Assembly (NCBI GenBank): GCA_017428925.1
Contig: JAFRPY010000113.1
Location: forward strand, 19,242-83,241
DNA length: 64,000 bases
DNA from: Prevotella sp.
Lineage (GTDB): Bacteria; Bacteroidota; Bacteroidia; Bacteroidales; Bacteroidaceae
Direction of reading: 5' to 3'
Below are positions 9,307 to 19,228 of the stretch, in pieces. The translations under genes were made by a program, and so were the position numbers. The notes under the pieces are model-generated. The model had not been told where the DNA came from. It saw only the letters and a program-made list of their open reading frames with translations, and searched no databases. Position 1 is the first letter of the stretch; every line of letters begins with the position of its first letter.

Positions 9307-11769
9307 TTATTTTGAAATAATCTTTTTTCCTTTCGTAATATAGATTCTGCCGGCCTGCGGGGTGTTCACCTTGTTGCCCAACAGGTCGTAGACAGCCGAT
9401 GGGTCAATCTTCGATGATGACTGCTCAATGGTCTGGATGCCGGAAGCATCGCCGATGATGGGTTCAATGGTCAATGCGCTCGATGTCATCTGAAGTGTCA
9501 GTTCGCTGCCTTCCACCTCTTCGTTCTTTCCGCCGGTGAGTTTCCAGCCAGTTACTACTTTTCCTTCAGGAGCCGTACCCGTGATGGTGAGCTCGCGGTT
9601 GGGGAAGAACTTGCCGTCGAACGTGTTCTTCGTCAGTTTGATATCGTTCATGGTGATGTCGACATCCTGCTTGGTCTTGTTAATGGTCAGGGCGACAGGT
9701 GTGCCCAGGCTCCATTGCTGGCCAATGTATTTGTAGAAGTAGTCCGTACGGGGATCGTATTTTGTGGTAGTACCACCGCCGCCCCAAGGCCAGCCGCCCC
9801 AACCTTGCTCTTCATATCCTGCCATCCATTTCTTGGCATTTTCGAACTTGTTGTTGATGTCACTGCGGTTATCACCCCATGGGTTGTATTTGTCGCGGTG
9901 GGCCACAAACTCCTCGATGGCTTCTGCCTTGATGGCATCAATCACTTCGCCCGTTCCCTCGGCGTTCATGAAGTCGCCCATGTAAACGCAGCACTTGTCG
10001 ATGAACATCTTCAGGATATCCTCATCTTCCAGCATGTTTTTAATCAGGCGCGTCGCCGGTTCGGTGAAGGCCCAGTTGTCGCCACCATGGTTGTTGGGGT
10101 TGTAGAGCAGATCGATGGTGTTGTAGTCCGGCTTTCTGCCATAGAGTCCGAGTCCGAAGTCGGTATCCTTAAGGATGAAACGCCATCTCTTGGGCAGGCC
10201 TGAATCTGTGTCGTCGTCGTTGGGACGCCAGAACACGATGTTGTTGCCAGGGAAGTCGATGTTGCCGTAGAAGAGGTTCAGGATCATCACGTTCAGGTAT
10301 TCGCTGACATCCATCCATTGCTCGTATTCAGCCAAGGTGTGTCCCTTCTCGCTGTAGAAAGCCTTGAAAGCCTCATAGTTGTCGGCAGTACCTTCTTTCA
10401 ACTCTTCGATGAACTGATCTACGTTATCCACTTTTTCATGGCCAATCTCAACCATGTCGATATCCTCCAGTCCGCCGTAGTTGCTGTAGATATTGTCTTC
10501 GTTGGAACGTTCGCGAATGTTCAGCATACCCATATACTCACCGTTAATATAGAGCACAGCCGTATGGCCGGCCTGCCAGTCAAGATCCACGTTCGGTCCC
10601 ATCGTGCGCTGAATGATAAGATCGCGGAAATACAGGTCGCCGAAGTCGTTACCGCCGTCGCGCAGCGAGAACGACTTGAACTCCGTGACACCCGGCTTCT
10701 GGTCGGGGAAGAACTCATACGAGTAACGCTTGTGGTCGGGATCGAAACGCTTGTTGGCATAGAATACCATCGACTTCAGCGCATTCGAACGCGACTGTCC
10801 GCCCTGGATGCGGGTTTCACCTAACTGGTTGAAAACACTCTCCGTACCTGCGGCGGTGAACATCTCGATGTTGACGGGGCGGCGCCAGTCATGTGTCTTC
10901 TTGTCTTCCTTACTGTTGTTATTCGCAAAAAGTCCAAGTTCCTTGCTGTTCAGATACCTGTCGTCGGTCTGGACCGAGAAGATGGGAACCGTCACGGCCC
11001 TTGGGTGGAAGATATACGACTGGGCGGTGCTGACGGGCGAGAGCCAGCCGTCGCAGAACAGTTTGGCCCGAATCACCGTGGTGCTCTCCATGAAGATGGC
11101 CTTGCTGAAAATCTCGCTCGATGCCGTAGGCTCTGAACCGTCGGTGGTGTAGCGAATCACCGTACCCTCAGGGGAATTTTCGGGCAGCGAGATGTACAGC
11201 CTGATTCTCTTGCTGTTCTCATATACCTGCCCAGGTAAATTGAATACGGGAGCACCCAAGATGTGTTTCGCATCGCAAATCTCGCCCGTATTGGCCTTGC
11301 CAGGTGTCGGTGTGAGCTGATAGCCCCACTCGTCGGCACCGTCGGTCTTACGGCCGTATGCAACGTCGGGAGCCGGCATCTTGGCCATAGTTTCCAGTTT
11401 GTCGACGACTTCGCCACCCTTGAAGAGATAGAGATTGCCGTCCTTGCCCGATTCCAGGCGGAAACTGGTGTGAAGACCGTTCTCCTCCTTGTCGCAATAG
11501 ATCACGACATAGCCACCGGCAGGTATCGACTGGTCGGGCAGTTGCCAGGCCTTCTTTTCCTTGTTCTTGTTACTGATCTTGTAGTCAGCCAGGTTGATGG
11601 CTGCATCAGTCGGGTTATACAATTCCACCCACGAATCGGGAAACTCATTCAAGTCATCCATTATGCATTCCACATTCGACTGCATCAACTCGTTAATCAC
11701 TAACTGGGCATGGCCGGGTACGGCCATGCCTAACAATACTACTGCAAGTACATTCTTTAAAAAACTCAT
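9307..11769 (-). CDS. CotH-kinase family secreted protein with lamin-tail domain (copy B)
   Basis: 820 residues, with the same architecture as copy A: signal peptide ending VPGHA, lamin-tail domain, chitobiase/FN3-like domain, CotH kinase region with [13 protein letters not shown], and a C-terminal tail with AVYDLLGNKV and RIYITKGKKII. It differs by a loop near residues 445-470 (a helical EIGHEKVDNVDQFIEEL insert) and by a Trp/Gly-rich stretch near 660-680 (EEQGWGGWPWGGGG). The two copies share blocks such as the whole [18 protein letters not shown] region. It is the first gene of a probable CotH-B / CotH-A / deoD transcript. No clear -33/-7 pair is visible in the 69 bases between it and the gene upstream. 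Confidence 0.88.
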   Translation of the reverse strand: MSFLKNVLAVVLLGMAVPGHAQLVINELMQSNVECIMDDLNEFPDSWVELYNPTDAAINLADYKISNKNKEKKAWQLPDQSIPAGGYVVIYCDKEENGLHTSFRLESGKDGNLYLFKGGEVVDKLETMAKMPAPDVAYGRKTDGADEWGYQLTPTPGKANTGEICDAKHILGAPVFNLPGQVYENSKRIRLYISLPENSPEGTVIRYTTDGSEPTASSEIFSKAIFMESTTVIRAKLFCDGWLSPVSTAQSYIFHPRAVTVPIFSVQTDDRYLNSKELGLFANNNSKEDKKTHDWRRPVNIEMFTAAGTESVFNQLGETRIQGGQSRSNALKSMVFYANKRFDPDHKRYSYEFFPDQKPGVTEFKSFSLRDGGNDFGDLYFRDLIIQRTMGPNVDLDWQAGHTAVLYINGEYMGMLNIRERSNEDNIYSNYGGLEDIDMVEIGHEKVDNVDQFIEELKEGTADNYEAFKAFYSEKGHTLAEYEQWMDVSEYLNVMILNLFYGNIDFPGNNIVFWRPNDDDTDSGLPKRWRFILKDTDFGLGLYGRKPDYNTIDLLYNPNNHGGDNWAFTEPATRLIKNMLEDEDILKMFIDKCCVYMGDFMNAEGTGEVIDAIKAEAIEEFVAHRDKYNPWGDNRSDINNKFENAKKWMAGYEEQGWGGWPWGGGGTTTKYDPRTDYFYKYIGQQWSLGTPVALTINKTKQDVDITMNDIKLTKNTFDGKFFPNRELTITGTAPEGKVVTGWKLTGGKNEEVEGSELTLQMTSSALTIEPIIGDASGIQTIEQSSSKIDPSAVYDLLGNKVNTPQAGRIYITKGKKIISK

Positions 11770-11838
11770 CTTTTTCCTTAATTATTATTCTATCCTTAAT
11801 TTGGTCAGTCTATGAAGACGATTCATCGTTTCTGCTGA

Positions 11839-13422
11839 TTATTTTCCTTTCGTCAAATTACCCAAAATGTCGCGGGTGAGTTCCTTGGTGATCGAGCGGG
11901 TGGCTGCCGACGTGGCGTTCTTCACCACACGGCCGGTGGCCGAGGTCGACGATTTGGTCTTCTTGCCCGTCACCTTGTTCGAAACCCATGTGCCCAGTAT
12001 GGTGGCCAGCGTTCCGGTGATGGCCGTCATAATGGCCTTCGATACCTTCGAGAACATGCCGGGTTTCTCCTTCTTGCCTTTCTCAGCCTTCTCGGCTTCG
12101 GCAGCGGCTTTCTCGGCCTCGGCCTTCTGCAGTGCCTGCTCATTCTCTTTTTGAAGAATCTCGTAGGCACTTTCGCGGTCTACCATCGTGTCGTATTTGC
12201 CATAGATGCGGCTCTGCTTGATGATGTCAAGACGCTGCCCCTCGGTCACGGCACCTATCTGCGACAGTGGGAACAGGATTTTTGCGCGCTCCACAATCGA
12301 GGGCGCACCCTTCTCGTCGAGGAAACTCACCAGTGCCTCGCCGGTCTCAAGGTTCATGATAGCCTCGTCGGTCTTGAATTCGGGATTGGCGCGGAATGTG
12401 TCGGCGGCGGTCTTCACGGCCTTCTGGTCTTTCGGTGTGTAGGCGCGCAGGGCGTGCTGCACACGGTTGCCCAATTGTCCGAGGATGTTCTCGGGAATGT
12501 CCGTTGGACTCTGTGTGATGAAATAGATGCCCACACCTTTCGAGCGGATCAGACGAATCACTTGCTCAATTTTGTCGAGCAGGGCCTTGCTGGTGCCTTC
12601 GAAAAGCATGTGGGCCTCGTCGAAGAAGAATACCAGTTTGGGCAGCGGCAGGTCGCCAACCTCGGGCAATGTGGAATAGAGCTCTGACAGCAGCCACAGC
12701 AGGAAAGTGGAGTAGAGCTTCGGCTGCATCATCAGTTTGTCGGCAGCCAGCACGTTCATGATGCCCTTTCCGCCTTCGGTCTGCATCAGGTCGTAGATGT
12801 CGAATGCAGGCTCGCCGAAGAACTGGTTCGCGCCCTGGGCTTCCAGTTGCAGCAGGGCACGCTGGATGGCACCCACCGATGCAGCCGAAATGTTGCCGTA
12901 TTGGGTGGTGTAGTCCTTCGCATTTTTCGAGACATAGTCGAGCATCGACCGCAAATCCTTCAGGTCAAGTATGAGCAGACCGCGCTCGTCGGCAATGCGG
13001 AAAACAATGTTCAGCACGCCGTCTTGCGTCTCGTTGAGTTGCAGCAGGCGTGAGAGCAGCTGCGGGCCCATCTGGCTCACGGTGGCGCGCATGGGGTGAC
13101 CTTGCTCACCGTAAACGTCGAAAAACCTGACGGGGCACGATTGGAATTCGGGGTTTTCGATACCAAATTCGGGCAGTCGTTTCTCGATGAAACCGCTCAT
13201 TTTGCCCACTTGTGAGATGCCCGAGAGGTCACCCTTCATGTCGGCCATGAAGCAGGGTACGCCTACCTGACAAAAGGATTCGGCAATCACTTGCAGGGTT
13301 ACGGTCTTACCCGTTCCGGTGGCACCGGCAATGAGTCCGTGGCGATTGGCCATCTTTCCGTTGATACTCAGCGCACCGTTGGCGCAATGGGCGATATAGA
13401 GCCCGCGTTCTTTGTCGTACAT
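11839..13422 (-). CDS. HerA-like ATPase (DUF853 family)
   Basis: 527 residues. Walker A GATGTGKT (33-40) and Walker [13 protein letters not shown] (about 263-274) mark a FtsK/HerA-class ATPase of the DUF853 (YjgR-like) type. Other family landmarks are [27 protein letters not shown] and [26 protein letters not shown] (sensor/arginine-finger region). The last about 90 residues form an Ala/Glu/Lys-rich helix ([13 protein letters not shown]) followed by a basic, Thr/Ser-rich tail. HerA pumps DNA with NurA in archaea, but no nuclease partner lies next to it here, so its role is unknown. It has its own promoter. Confidence 0.88.
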   Translation of the reverse strand: MYDKERGLYIAHCANGALSINGKMANRHGLIAGATGTGKTVTLQVIAESFCQVGVPCFMADMKGDLSGISQVGKMSGFIEKRLPEFGIENPEFQSCPVRFFDVYGEQGHPMRATVSQMGPQLLSRLLQLNETQDGVLNIVFRIADERGLLILDLKDLRSMLDYVSKNAKDYTTQYGNISAASVGAIQRALLQLEAQGANQFFGEPAFDIYDLMQTEGGKGIMNVLAADKLMMQPKLYSTFLLWLLSELYSTLPEVGDLPLPKLVFFFDEAHMLFEGTSKALLDKIEQVIRLIRSKGVGIYFITQSPTDIPENILGQLGNRVQHALRAYTPKDQKAVKTAADTFRANPEFKTDEAIMNLETGEALVSFLDEKGAPSIVERAKILFPLSQIGAVTEGQRLDIIKQSRIYGKYDTMVDRESAYEILQKENEQALQKAEAEKAAAEAEKAEKGKKEKPGMFSKVSKAIMTAITGTLATILGTWVSNKVTGKKTKSSTSATGRVVKNATSAATRSITKELTRDILGNLTKGK

Positions 13423-13465
13423 TTTCTTATAGGTTTAGGTTTTTGATTATTCGATTTTACGAGCA

Positions 13466-13497
13466 CAAAGATAGGAAAAAAAAGGCATTAATCCAAA
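13466..13497 (-). promoter_or_regulatory. Promoter of HerA-like gene
   Basis: On the minus strand TTTG (13494-13497) and TATCTTTG (13466-13473) are separated by 20 bases, a full consensus match. Confidence 0.8.
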
Positions 13498-13538
13498 TAA
13501 AACGGGTTTTATTTGCGGTGTCTGTTAGGAAAATCGGT

Positions 13539-14219
13539 TTATCTGTTATTTTTGGCCTCAATCACTTTCAGACAGTCCCCTTCCACACGGAAACGGATGT
13601 CGACGCCACAGAAAGTCAGGCCATATTCTTTTCCGGCATCGTCGTGATAATGCGGCCGGGGGTCCAGTTCCAGTATTCTTTTTAGTGTTGAAATTTGTGT
13701 GGAGGTGAAAAAATCGCCCATTTCATCGGGAATTTTCACATTCAGCAAGTTCCATTGGCGTTCTTCGGTGAAGCCGCCTCGGGCATCCGGGTGGCTGTCC
13801 ACGTATGGCAGATAGGGTTTCAGGTCGTAGATGGGCGTCCCGTCCATCAGGTCGGCGCCCAGAACCTTCACAACCGGGCCGTCTGTTGCTTCATAGTCGA
13901 TACCCGAGAGTCGAACGGAGGAAAGCCCCAGGTTGTTAGGGCGGAAGGGCGAGCGCGTGGCAAACACGCCCATGCGCCGATTGCCTCCCAGCAGGGGAGG
14001 GCGCACCGTGGCTGACTTTTTTGCCCCGACATGCTCCGAGAATCCCCAGATGAGCCAGACGTAGTCGAAATCTTCAAGTCCGCGCAGTGCCTCTGCCTTG
14101 CGCCATTCGGGCACAAGGAAAATTTCTCCTTCCAGTTCCTCCACCAGTCCGCTTTGCCGTGGAATTCCGAATTTTTGGGCGAATGGAGAGCGGAAAAAAC
14201 CTATGGGCTGTATCTCCAT
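13539..14219 (-). CDS. trmO: tRNA (N6-threonylcarbamoyl-A37) methyltransferase TrmO
   Basis: 226 residues of the TsaA/TrmO family, which uses S-adenosylmethionine to methylate t6A37 in tRNAs that read ACY codons. The core is visible: PIGFFRSPF at the N-terminus, then the signature FATRSPFRPNNLGLSSVRL (about 107-125), then DLMDGTPIYDLKPYLPYVD. The C-terminal about 80 residues form the additional domain of longer TrmO proteins. It starts 10 bases after the HU-like gene on the same strand, so the two are likely co-transcribed. Confidence 0.93.
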   Translation of the reverse strand: MEIQPIGFFRSPFAQKFGIPRQSGLVEELEGEIFLVPEWRKAEALRGLEDFDYVWLIWGFSEHVGAKKSATVRPPLLGGNRRMGVFATRSPFRPNNLGLSSVRLSGIDYEATDGPVVKVLGADLMDGTPIYDLKPYLPYVDSHPDARGGFTEERQWNLLNVKIPDEMGDFFTSTQISTLKRILELDPRPHYHDDAGKEYGLTFCGVDIRFRVEGDCLKVIEAKNNR

Positions 14220-14229
14220 TTCGAAACGC

Positions 14230-14673
14230 TCAGCCCTTCAGTTTTTTCAGTTCGTCCTTCCATTTCGGGTTCCAGGTCCACTTCACGTTTTCCAGGAAAT
14301 TGCGCACGATGCGGCGGCCCAACTGCTGATTGCGTCGGCCTGCCGGAGTGAACTTGCAGAAAGGTTTGCGCACATGCCGCTTCAGGTCGAACTGTTCGGG
14401 ACTGTCCACCCCGTCGCTGTGCACGGCAATATAGAACGAGCCGAAATCGTCGAGCACCACTTTCTGCCCGTCCTGCAACCGCTGTTTCATTTCCTCCACC
14501 AGTGCCGTAATCACGCCCTCCACGTCGGCCTTCGTGAATGTTGCCGAGTCGCTGATGCTCTTTGCCAGGTCCTCCGTATGTGCCGTCATCAGCGGTGTCG
14601 CCTTGGCATACCACTTCCCCGCGGTCTCCCGCGTCTTGAAGTTCTTCTGTTCCATTTTCAAGAAAATGCTCAT
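14230..14673 (-). CDS. HU-like DNA-binding protein (HU-HIG type)
   Basis: 147 residues, much longer than the 89-residue HU at 381-650. The N-terminal stretch (METRETAGKWYA-like, residues 7-30) and the core FTKADVEGVITALVEEMKQRL - GQKVVLDDFGSFYIAV match the HU/IHF fold, with the 'FGSF' turn of the HU signature. The C-terminal about 60 residues are basic (KRHVRKPFCKFTPAGRRNQQL) and end in a Trp/Lys-rich tail. This matches the Bacteroidetes HU-HIG group (an HU domain with extra modules). It starts about 200 bases from a 22-bp-period array of palindromic boxes (14870-15092), which could be its binding region; that link is inference only. An in-frame ATG 15 bases further in could be the true start. 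Confidence 0.82.
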   Translation of the reverse strand: MSIFLKMEQKNFKTRETAGKWYAKATPLMTAHTEDLAKSISDSATFTKADVEGVITALVEEMKQRLQDGQKVVLDDFGSFYIAVHSDGVDSPEQFDLKRHVRKPFCKFTPAGRRNQQLGRRIVRNFLENVKWTWNPKWKDELKKLKG

Positions 14674-14869
14674 TTTCTCCTTATTATAATAGGTTAATAT
14701 TAATTATGTCGGCTAAGTTTTTTATATCTGTCGCCCAATGGTTTTAAGATTACGGGCTATCGTATTTCAGAAAAACAACTGCATCCTTTGTGTTACAAAG
14801 GGCCGAAGCCATTCTGTTCCCATAACGCCCCCGCCCCGCATTTATTGCCTTTTCAATCCAAAATTTTCT

Positions 14870-15092
14870 ATTATTTTAGTCTAATTTAATGTTTCATTTA
14901 GTCTGAATCCTATTCTCTTTTAGTCTGAATTATTTTCTCTTTTAGTCTAAATTACTTTCTTTTTTAGTCTAATTAATTTTTAATTCAGCCTAATCTTAAA
15001 AGTAATTTAGTCTAATTTACAAAGTAATTTAGTCTAAATTGAAAAGTAATTTAGTCTAATTTACAAAGTAATTTAGTCTAAATTACTTTTTC
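14870..15092. repeat. Array of ten TTTAGTCTAA boxes at 22-bp period
   Basis: TAGTCT occurs at 14877, 14899, 14921, 14943, 14965, (degenerate CAGCCT at 14986), 15008, 15030, 15052 and 15074: steps of exactly 22 bases with one step of 21. The core box TTAGTCTAA is an odd palindrome (TTAG-N-CTAA). The 12-13 bases between boxes vary in the left half and are nearly constant (spacers containing AAAGTAA or AAAAGTAA) in the right half. The array occupies the middle of the 695-base gap between divergent genes (14673 minus, 15369 plus). The rest of that gap holds a promoter at 15283-15314 and no evident gene. Confidence 0.9.
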
Positions 15093-15282
15093 GCCGAAAA
15101 TCCTTAAGATGACAGGGCAAAATGATGGGTCAAAAACTATCCACCCTCTTCCGAATCTTCAGATGACTTGATTTGGAAAACCATTTTGTGTTTTTCTTCA
15201 TTCATGAAATACCGTATTTCTTTGTTTTTTTTCGATTTTGAGCGAATTATTACCTTGGATTTTTTCATTTTCCGGCAAATTA

Positions 15283-15314
15283 TTTGTTTGGATTATTTTA
15301 TTTTTATATCTTTG
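15283..15314 (+). promoter_or_regulatory. Promoter of first DUF4143 ATPase
   Basis: TTTG (15283-15286), 20 bases, TATCTTTG (15307-15314). Confidence 0.8.
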
Positions 15315-15368
15315 CGCCATGAATTCACGGTGCTGGCCTCGGCGGTGCCTCAGTAACAGGAATGATTT

Positions 15369-16745
15369 ATGTATTACGAACGAATTATTGATCATCATCT
15401 TAGCGAGTGGGCTGCACGTTCAAGCCACAAACCCGTGTTACTACGAGGTGCCCGACAAGTAGGAAAATCTACTGCTGTGAAGCATCTGGGAGAGCAATTT
15501 AAGTACTTCGTTGAAATTAACTTGGAGAAACAGCCCGGCTACAAGACCTTGTTCCAACCAGATCTTGACATAAAGCGTATCGTGCCTCAAATGGCCGCTA
15601 TGCATGGTACGCCCATCATTCCAGGTCAGACGCTTCTGTTTATCGATGAGATTCAAGATTGTCAAGAAGCCATCATGGCCCTGAGATTCTTTAAGGAAGA
15701 TATGCCCGACCTGCATGTTGTTGCTGCAGGTTCGCTTCTGGAGTTCGTATTAGACGATATACCGACATTTGGCGTAGGCAGAATTCATTCGATGTATATG
15801 TATCCAATGACTTTCGATGAATTCCTTTTGGCTAATGGTGAAAAAATTCTGATGGATGCCCGTAATCAGGCATCACCGGCATCACCATTGCCAATACCTC
15901 TACACGACAAGTTAATTAGTCTATTGCGTACCTTCATGTTGGTAGGTGGCATGCCGGAATCTGTAGCAAAATGGGTGGAAACGCACGACTATCTGCAATG
16001 TCAGGAAGTTCAGGATGACATCATCACTGGTTATGAGGCCGACTTCCCCAAATATAAGAAAAAGGTAGATCCACAACTGCTGAGAATGACCATGAGGAGT
16101 GCCGCCCGGCAGGCCACAAAGAAGTTTATGTATTCTCAGGTGCCAGGCGAATATAAGACGGCCGACGTGAAAAAAGCCCTCGATTTGCTCATTAAGGCCA
16201 ACATCATTATTCCTGTCACTCATACTAACGCCAACGGTCTGCCTTTGGGTGACGAAAGAGACGACAGTGTCCGCAAGATGCTGTTGCTTGACACGGGATT
16301 GATGCTGCGCCTATTGAATATGCTAATGGGCAACATCACGGAGATGACGACACATATTCTAACCTCTACTGCTGCCGATTTGGTTAATAAGGGGCCGATG
16401 GCTGAGATGTTGGCAGGTCTCGAACTTTTACATTATCGCACTCCGAATCTGCAACACGAGTTGTTCTACTGGGTACGCCAAGCCAAGAATGCAACTGCCG
16501 AGGTAGATTATGTCATGCCCCATGATATGCATATTCTGCCGTTTGAAGTAAAGGCGGGTGTCCAAGGCGGCATGAAAAGTCTGTGGGATTTTATGCGCGA
16601 GAAAGAACTCTCGCAGGCCATCCGCTGTTCATTGGAAAATTATGGAGAGTTCGACTATACGGACGAGAAGGCTGCTGGAGCCATCAGGCACGTTAGCATA
16701 TTCCCTTTATATGCGATACAAACTGCCATTTGCTCGATATTTTGA
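15369..16745 (+). CDS. AAA_14/DUF4143 ATP-binding protein (first copy)
   Basis: 458 residues. Walker A GARQVGKST (about 26-34) and Walker B LLFIDEIQDC (about 88-97) belong to the AAA_14 domain; VVAAGSLLEF follows as the sensor region. The C-terminal DUF4143 half contains AEVDYVMPHDMHILPFEVKAG (about residue 378 on), with the D-x(n)-E-x-K spacing of a restriction-endonuclease-like core. These P-loop proteins are abundant in Bacteroidetes and their role is unsettled. It stands alone behind a consensus promoter and beside the 22-bp array. A second, diverged member lies at 35294-36550. Confidence 0.9.
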   Translation: MYYERIIDHHLSEWAARSSHKPVLLRGARQVGKSTAVKHLGEQFKYFVEINLEKQPGYKTLFQPDLDIKRIVPQMAAMHGTPIIPGQTLLFIDEIQDCQEAIMALRFFKEDMPDLHVVAAGSLLEFVLDDIPTFGVGRIHSMYMYPMTFDEFLLANGEKILMDARNQASPASPLPIPLHDKLISLLRTFMLVGGMPESVAKWVETHDYLQCQEVQDDIITGYEADFPKYKKKVDPQLLRMTMRSAARQATKKFMYSQVPGEYKTADVKKALDLLIKANIIIPVTHTNANGLPLGDERDDSVRKMLLLDTGLMLRLLNMLMGNITEMTTHILTSTAADLVNKGPMAEMLAGLELLHYRTPNLQHELFYWVRQAKNATAEVDYVMPHDMHILPFEVKAGVQGGMKSLWDFMREKELSQAIRCSLENYGEFDYTDEKAAGAIRHVSIFPLYAIQTAICSIF

Positions 16746-16848
16746 ATAGATTTCTTGCATTCGGGAAGAATTTCTCGCTTGATTGAAATTTTGCACTAAC
16801 TTTGGATAAGTTACTCCATCTCTGCAAAAAATAAACGAGATTTTTTGT

Positions 16849-16877
16849 AACTTTACGTTGCTCCGCACCGTGAAGTT
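16849..16877. repeat. Conserved intergenic hairpin, copy 1
   Basis: AACTTTACG (16849-16857) pairs with CGTGAAGTT (16869-16877) around the 11-base loop TTGCTCCGCAC. Two copies with matching compensatory changes lie at 34081-34109 and 34171-34199. All three have an 11-base loop, and copies 1 and 3 are followed by AGGCTGCAT. Confidence 0.7.
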
Positions 16878-16910
16878 AGGCTGCATCTCAACAAAAAAAG
16901 AAACTTTTTC

Positions 16911-16941
16911 TTTGTTTTGTCTTCGATTTGCACTAACTTTG
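16911..16941 (+). promoter_or_regulatory. Promoter of metG
   Basis: TTTG (16911-16914), 19 bases, TAACTTTG (16934-16941). It fixes the metG start at 16962, because upstream in-frame start codons fall inside or before the promoter. Confidence 0.85.
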
Positions 16942-16961
16942 CACCCAAATTAAGATTTTCT

Positions 16962-19031
16962 ATGGAAGAGAACAAGAAATTCAAGCGCACTACCGTGACT
17001 TCGGCACTGCCCTATGCAAACGGCGGTGTGCATATCGGACACTTGGCCGGTGTGTATGTTCCGGCTGACATCTACGTGCGCTACCTCCGGCTGAAAGGTG
17101 AGGAAGTGATGTTTATCGGCGGCTCCGACGAGCACGGCGTGCCCGTGACCATGAGAGCGCGCAAGGAAGGCATTACGCCGCAGGATGTGGTGGACCGCTA
17201 TCATAAGATGATCAAGGACTCTTTCGAGGAGTTCGGCATCTCGTTCGACGTGTATTCACGAACCACTTCGAAGACTCACCATAAGTTTGCCAGCGACTTC
17301 TTCCGCAAACTCTACGACGAGGGAAAGTTGGTGGAAGAGACTTCCAAACAGTATTACGACGAAGAGGCCAAGCAGTTCCTGGCCGACCGCTATATCACCG
17401 GCGAATGTCCTCATTGCCACAATGAAGGCGCCTACGGCGACCAGTGTGAGAAATGCGGCCGCGACCTTTCGCCCACGGAACTCATCAATCCGAAGAGCAC
17501 CATCAGTGGTTCTCAGCCTGTGTTGAAGGAAACCAAGAACTGGTATCTGCCGCTGAACGACTATCAGGAATGGCTGAAGCAGTGGATTCTGGAAGGTCAT
17601 AAAGAGTGGCGCCCGAATGTGTATGGGCAATGCAAGAGTTGGCTGGATATGGACTTGCAGCCCCGTGCCATGACGCGTGATTTGGACTGGGGCATTCCCG
17701 TTCCCGTAGAGGGAGCAGAGGGCAAGGTGCTCTATGTATGGTTTGATGCGCCCATCGGTTATATCTCCAATACGAAGGAACTCTGCGAGAGTAATCCCGA
17801 ACGCTGGGGTACGTGGCAAAAATGGTGGCAGGACGAGGATACCCGGCTGGTGCATTTCATCGGAAAGGACAATATCGTGTTCCATTGCCTTATCTTCCCC
17901 GTGATGATGAAAGCCCACGGCGGCTATATCATGCCCGACAACGTGCCGGCCAACGAGTTCCTGAATCTGGAGAACGACAAGATTTCCACCTCCCGCAACT
18001 GGGCCGTCTGGCTTCATGAATATCTGGAGGAAATGCCCGGCAAGCAGGATGTGCTGCGCTATGTGCTGACGGCCAATGCCCCCGAGACAAAGGACAACAA
18101 CTTCATGTGGAAGGATTTCCAGGAGCGCAATAACTCTGAACTGGTGGCTATCTACGGAAACTTCGTGAACCGTGCCCTGCAACTGACAAAGAAATACTTC
18201 AACAGCATCGTTCCCGAATGCGGCGAACTGCAGGGCATCGACCGTCAGGCCATTGAGGAATTCAAGGACGTGAAACAGAAGGTGGAGCAGTTGCTCGACC
18301 AGTTCAAGTTCCGCGATGCCCAGAAGGAAGCCATGAACCTGGCCCGTATCGGCAACAAATACATTACTGACTGTGAGCCTTGGAAGGTAGCCAAGACGGA
18401 TATGAAGCGCGTGGAGACCATCCTCAATATTTGTCTGCAACTTTCGGCAAACCTCAGTATTGCCTTCGAACCATTCCTGCCTTTCTCTTCGAAGAAACTC
18501 CGCGACATGCTCAACTTGAAGGAATGCAACTGGGAGGAATTGGGCAACACCGATATCCTGCCGGCAGGCCATCAACTGGGTGAGCCTTCGCTGCTCTTCG
18601 AGAAACTCGAGGACGATGTCATCCAGAAGCAAATTGATAAATTGGAAGCCGCCAAGAAAGCCAACGAGGCTGCCAACTTCAAGGCTGCGCCCGTGAAGGA
18701 AAACGTTTCGTTCGAGACTTTCGAGAAACTCGATATCCGCGTGGGACTCGTCAAGGAGTGTCAGAAAGTGAAGAAGTCGAAGAAACTCCTGCAGTTTACC
18801 CTCGACGATGGCAGCGGCACCGACCGCACTATCTGCTCGGGTATTGCCACTTTCTATGAGAATCCCGAGGAACTCATCGGCAAGCGCGTGCTTTTTGTAG
18901 CCAACTTCGAGCCGCGCAAGATGATGGGCATCGAGAGTCAGGGTATGATCCTCTCTGCCGTTGACAGCGACGAGAGTCTTAGCGTGGTCACTACCACCAA
19001 GGACGTGAAGCCCGGCAGTCAGGTGGGGTAG
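16962..19031 (+). CDS. metG: Methionine--tRNA ligase
   Basis: 689 residues from the ATG at 16962 ([20 protein letters not shown]). It charges tRNA-Met. The class I signature appears as [10 protein letters not shown] (HIGH) and the KMSKS counterpart as [10 protein letters not shown] zinc knuckle with four Cys is visible in [20 protein letters not shown]. The anticodon-binding helical domain follows (about 395-550). The C-terminal about 110 residues are an EMAP-II/Trbp111-like tRNA-binding domain ([20 protein letters not shown]), which supports dimerisation. In the longest open frame the start would be 45 bases upstream, but that precedes the promoter -7 box. The gene is followed after 8 bases by a tRNA-Arg with no terminator between. 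Confidence 0.97.
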   Translation: MEENKKFKRTTVTSALPYANGGVHIGHLAGVYVPADIYVRYLRLKGEEVMFIGGSDEHGVPVTMRARKEGITPQDVVDRYHKMIKDSFEEFGISFDVYSRTTSKTHHKFASDFFRKLYDEGKLVEETSKQYYDEEAKQFLADRYITGECPHCHNEGAYGDQCEKCGRDLSPTELINPKSTISGSQPVLKETKNWYLPLNDYQEWLKQWILEGHKEWRPNVYGQCKSWLDMDLQPRAMTRDLDWGIPVPVEGAEGKVLYVWFDAPIGYISNTKELCESNPERWGTWQKWWQDEDTRLVHFIGKDNIVFHCLIFPVMMKAHGGYIMPDNVPANEFLNLENDKISTSRNWAVWLHEYLEEMPGKQDVLRYVLTANAPETKDNNFMWKDFQERNNSELVAIYGNFVNRALQLTKKYFNSIVPECGELQGIDRQAIEEFKDVKQKVEQLLDQFKFRDAQKEAMNLARIGNKYITDCEPWKVAKTDMKRVETILNICLQLSANLSIAFEPFLPFSSKKLRDMLNLKECNWEELGNTDILPAGHQLGEPSLLFEKLEDDVIQKQIDKLEAAKKANEAANFKAAPVKENVSFETFEKLDIRVGLVKECQKVKKSKKLLQFTLDDGSGTDRTICSGIATFYENPEELIGKRVLFVANFEPRKMMGIESQGMILSAVDSDESLSVVTTTKDVKPGSQVG

Positions 19032-19039
19032 CTTAGAGG

Positions 19040-19111
19040 GGTCCTATAGTTCAATGGATAGAACAAGTCTCTCCTAAAGATTAGATCCGAGTTCGATTCT
19101 CGGTGGGACCA
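19040..19111 (+). tRNA. tRNA-Arg (anticodon CCT)
   Basis: The 72-base cloverleaf folds fully: acceptor GGTCCTA/TGGGACC with discriminator A, D stem GTTC/GAAC, anticodon stem AGTCT/AGATT with loop CTCCTAA (anticodon CCT, reads AGG), and T stem CCGAG/CTCGG with loop TTCGATT. The 3' CCA is not encoded. It lies 8 bases after metG and probably shares its transcript. Confidence 0.95.
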
Positions 19112-19197
19112 CAATCCGAAACCACTACTATTATCAAAAAACTAATCCGTTATTAAACTTTTCCGCTCGAATACTGCTTGCTGTTCGAATTTTTTTG

Positions 19198-19205
19198 TAT
19201 ATTTG
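19198..19205 (+). promoter_or_regulatory. -7 element of DUF4450 gene
   Basis: TATATTTG lies 24 bases upstream of the chosen ATG. No good -33 TTTG is seen at 19-21 bases. It rules out in-frame starts upstream. Confidence 0.5.
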
Positions 19206-19228
19206 TGCTCAAAACGACAGAAGTACTC

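Noticed and set aside
14870-15092. Possible CRISPR array
   Set aside because: Repeat period is 22 bases with about 10-base boxes and 12-13-base spacers, far too short; no cas genes nearby and spacers are partly identical.
14870-15092. Plasmid-type iteron origin
   Set aside because: The spacing would fit iterons, but no replication initiator gene is near and the context is chromosomal housekeeping genes.
19040-19111. tRNA-Arg as an element attachment site
   Set aside because: No integrase and no second copy of the tRNA 3' end were seen in the following sequence.
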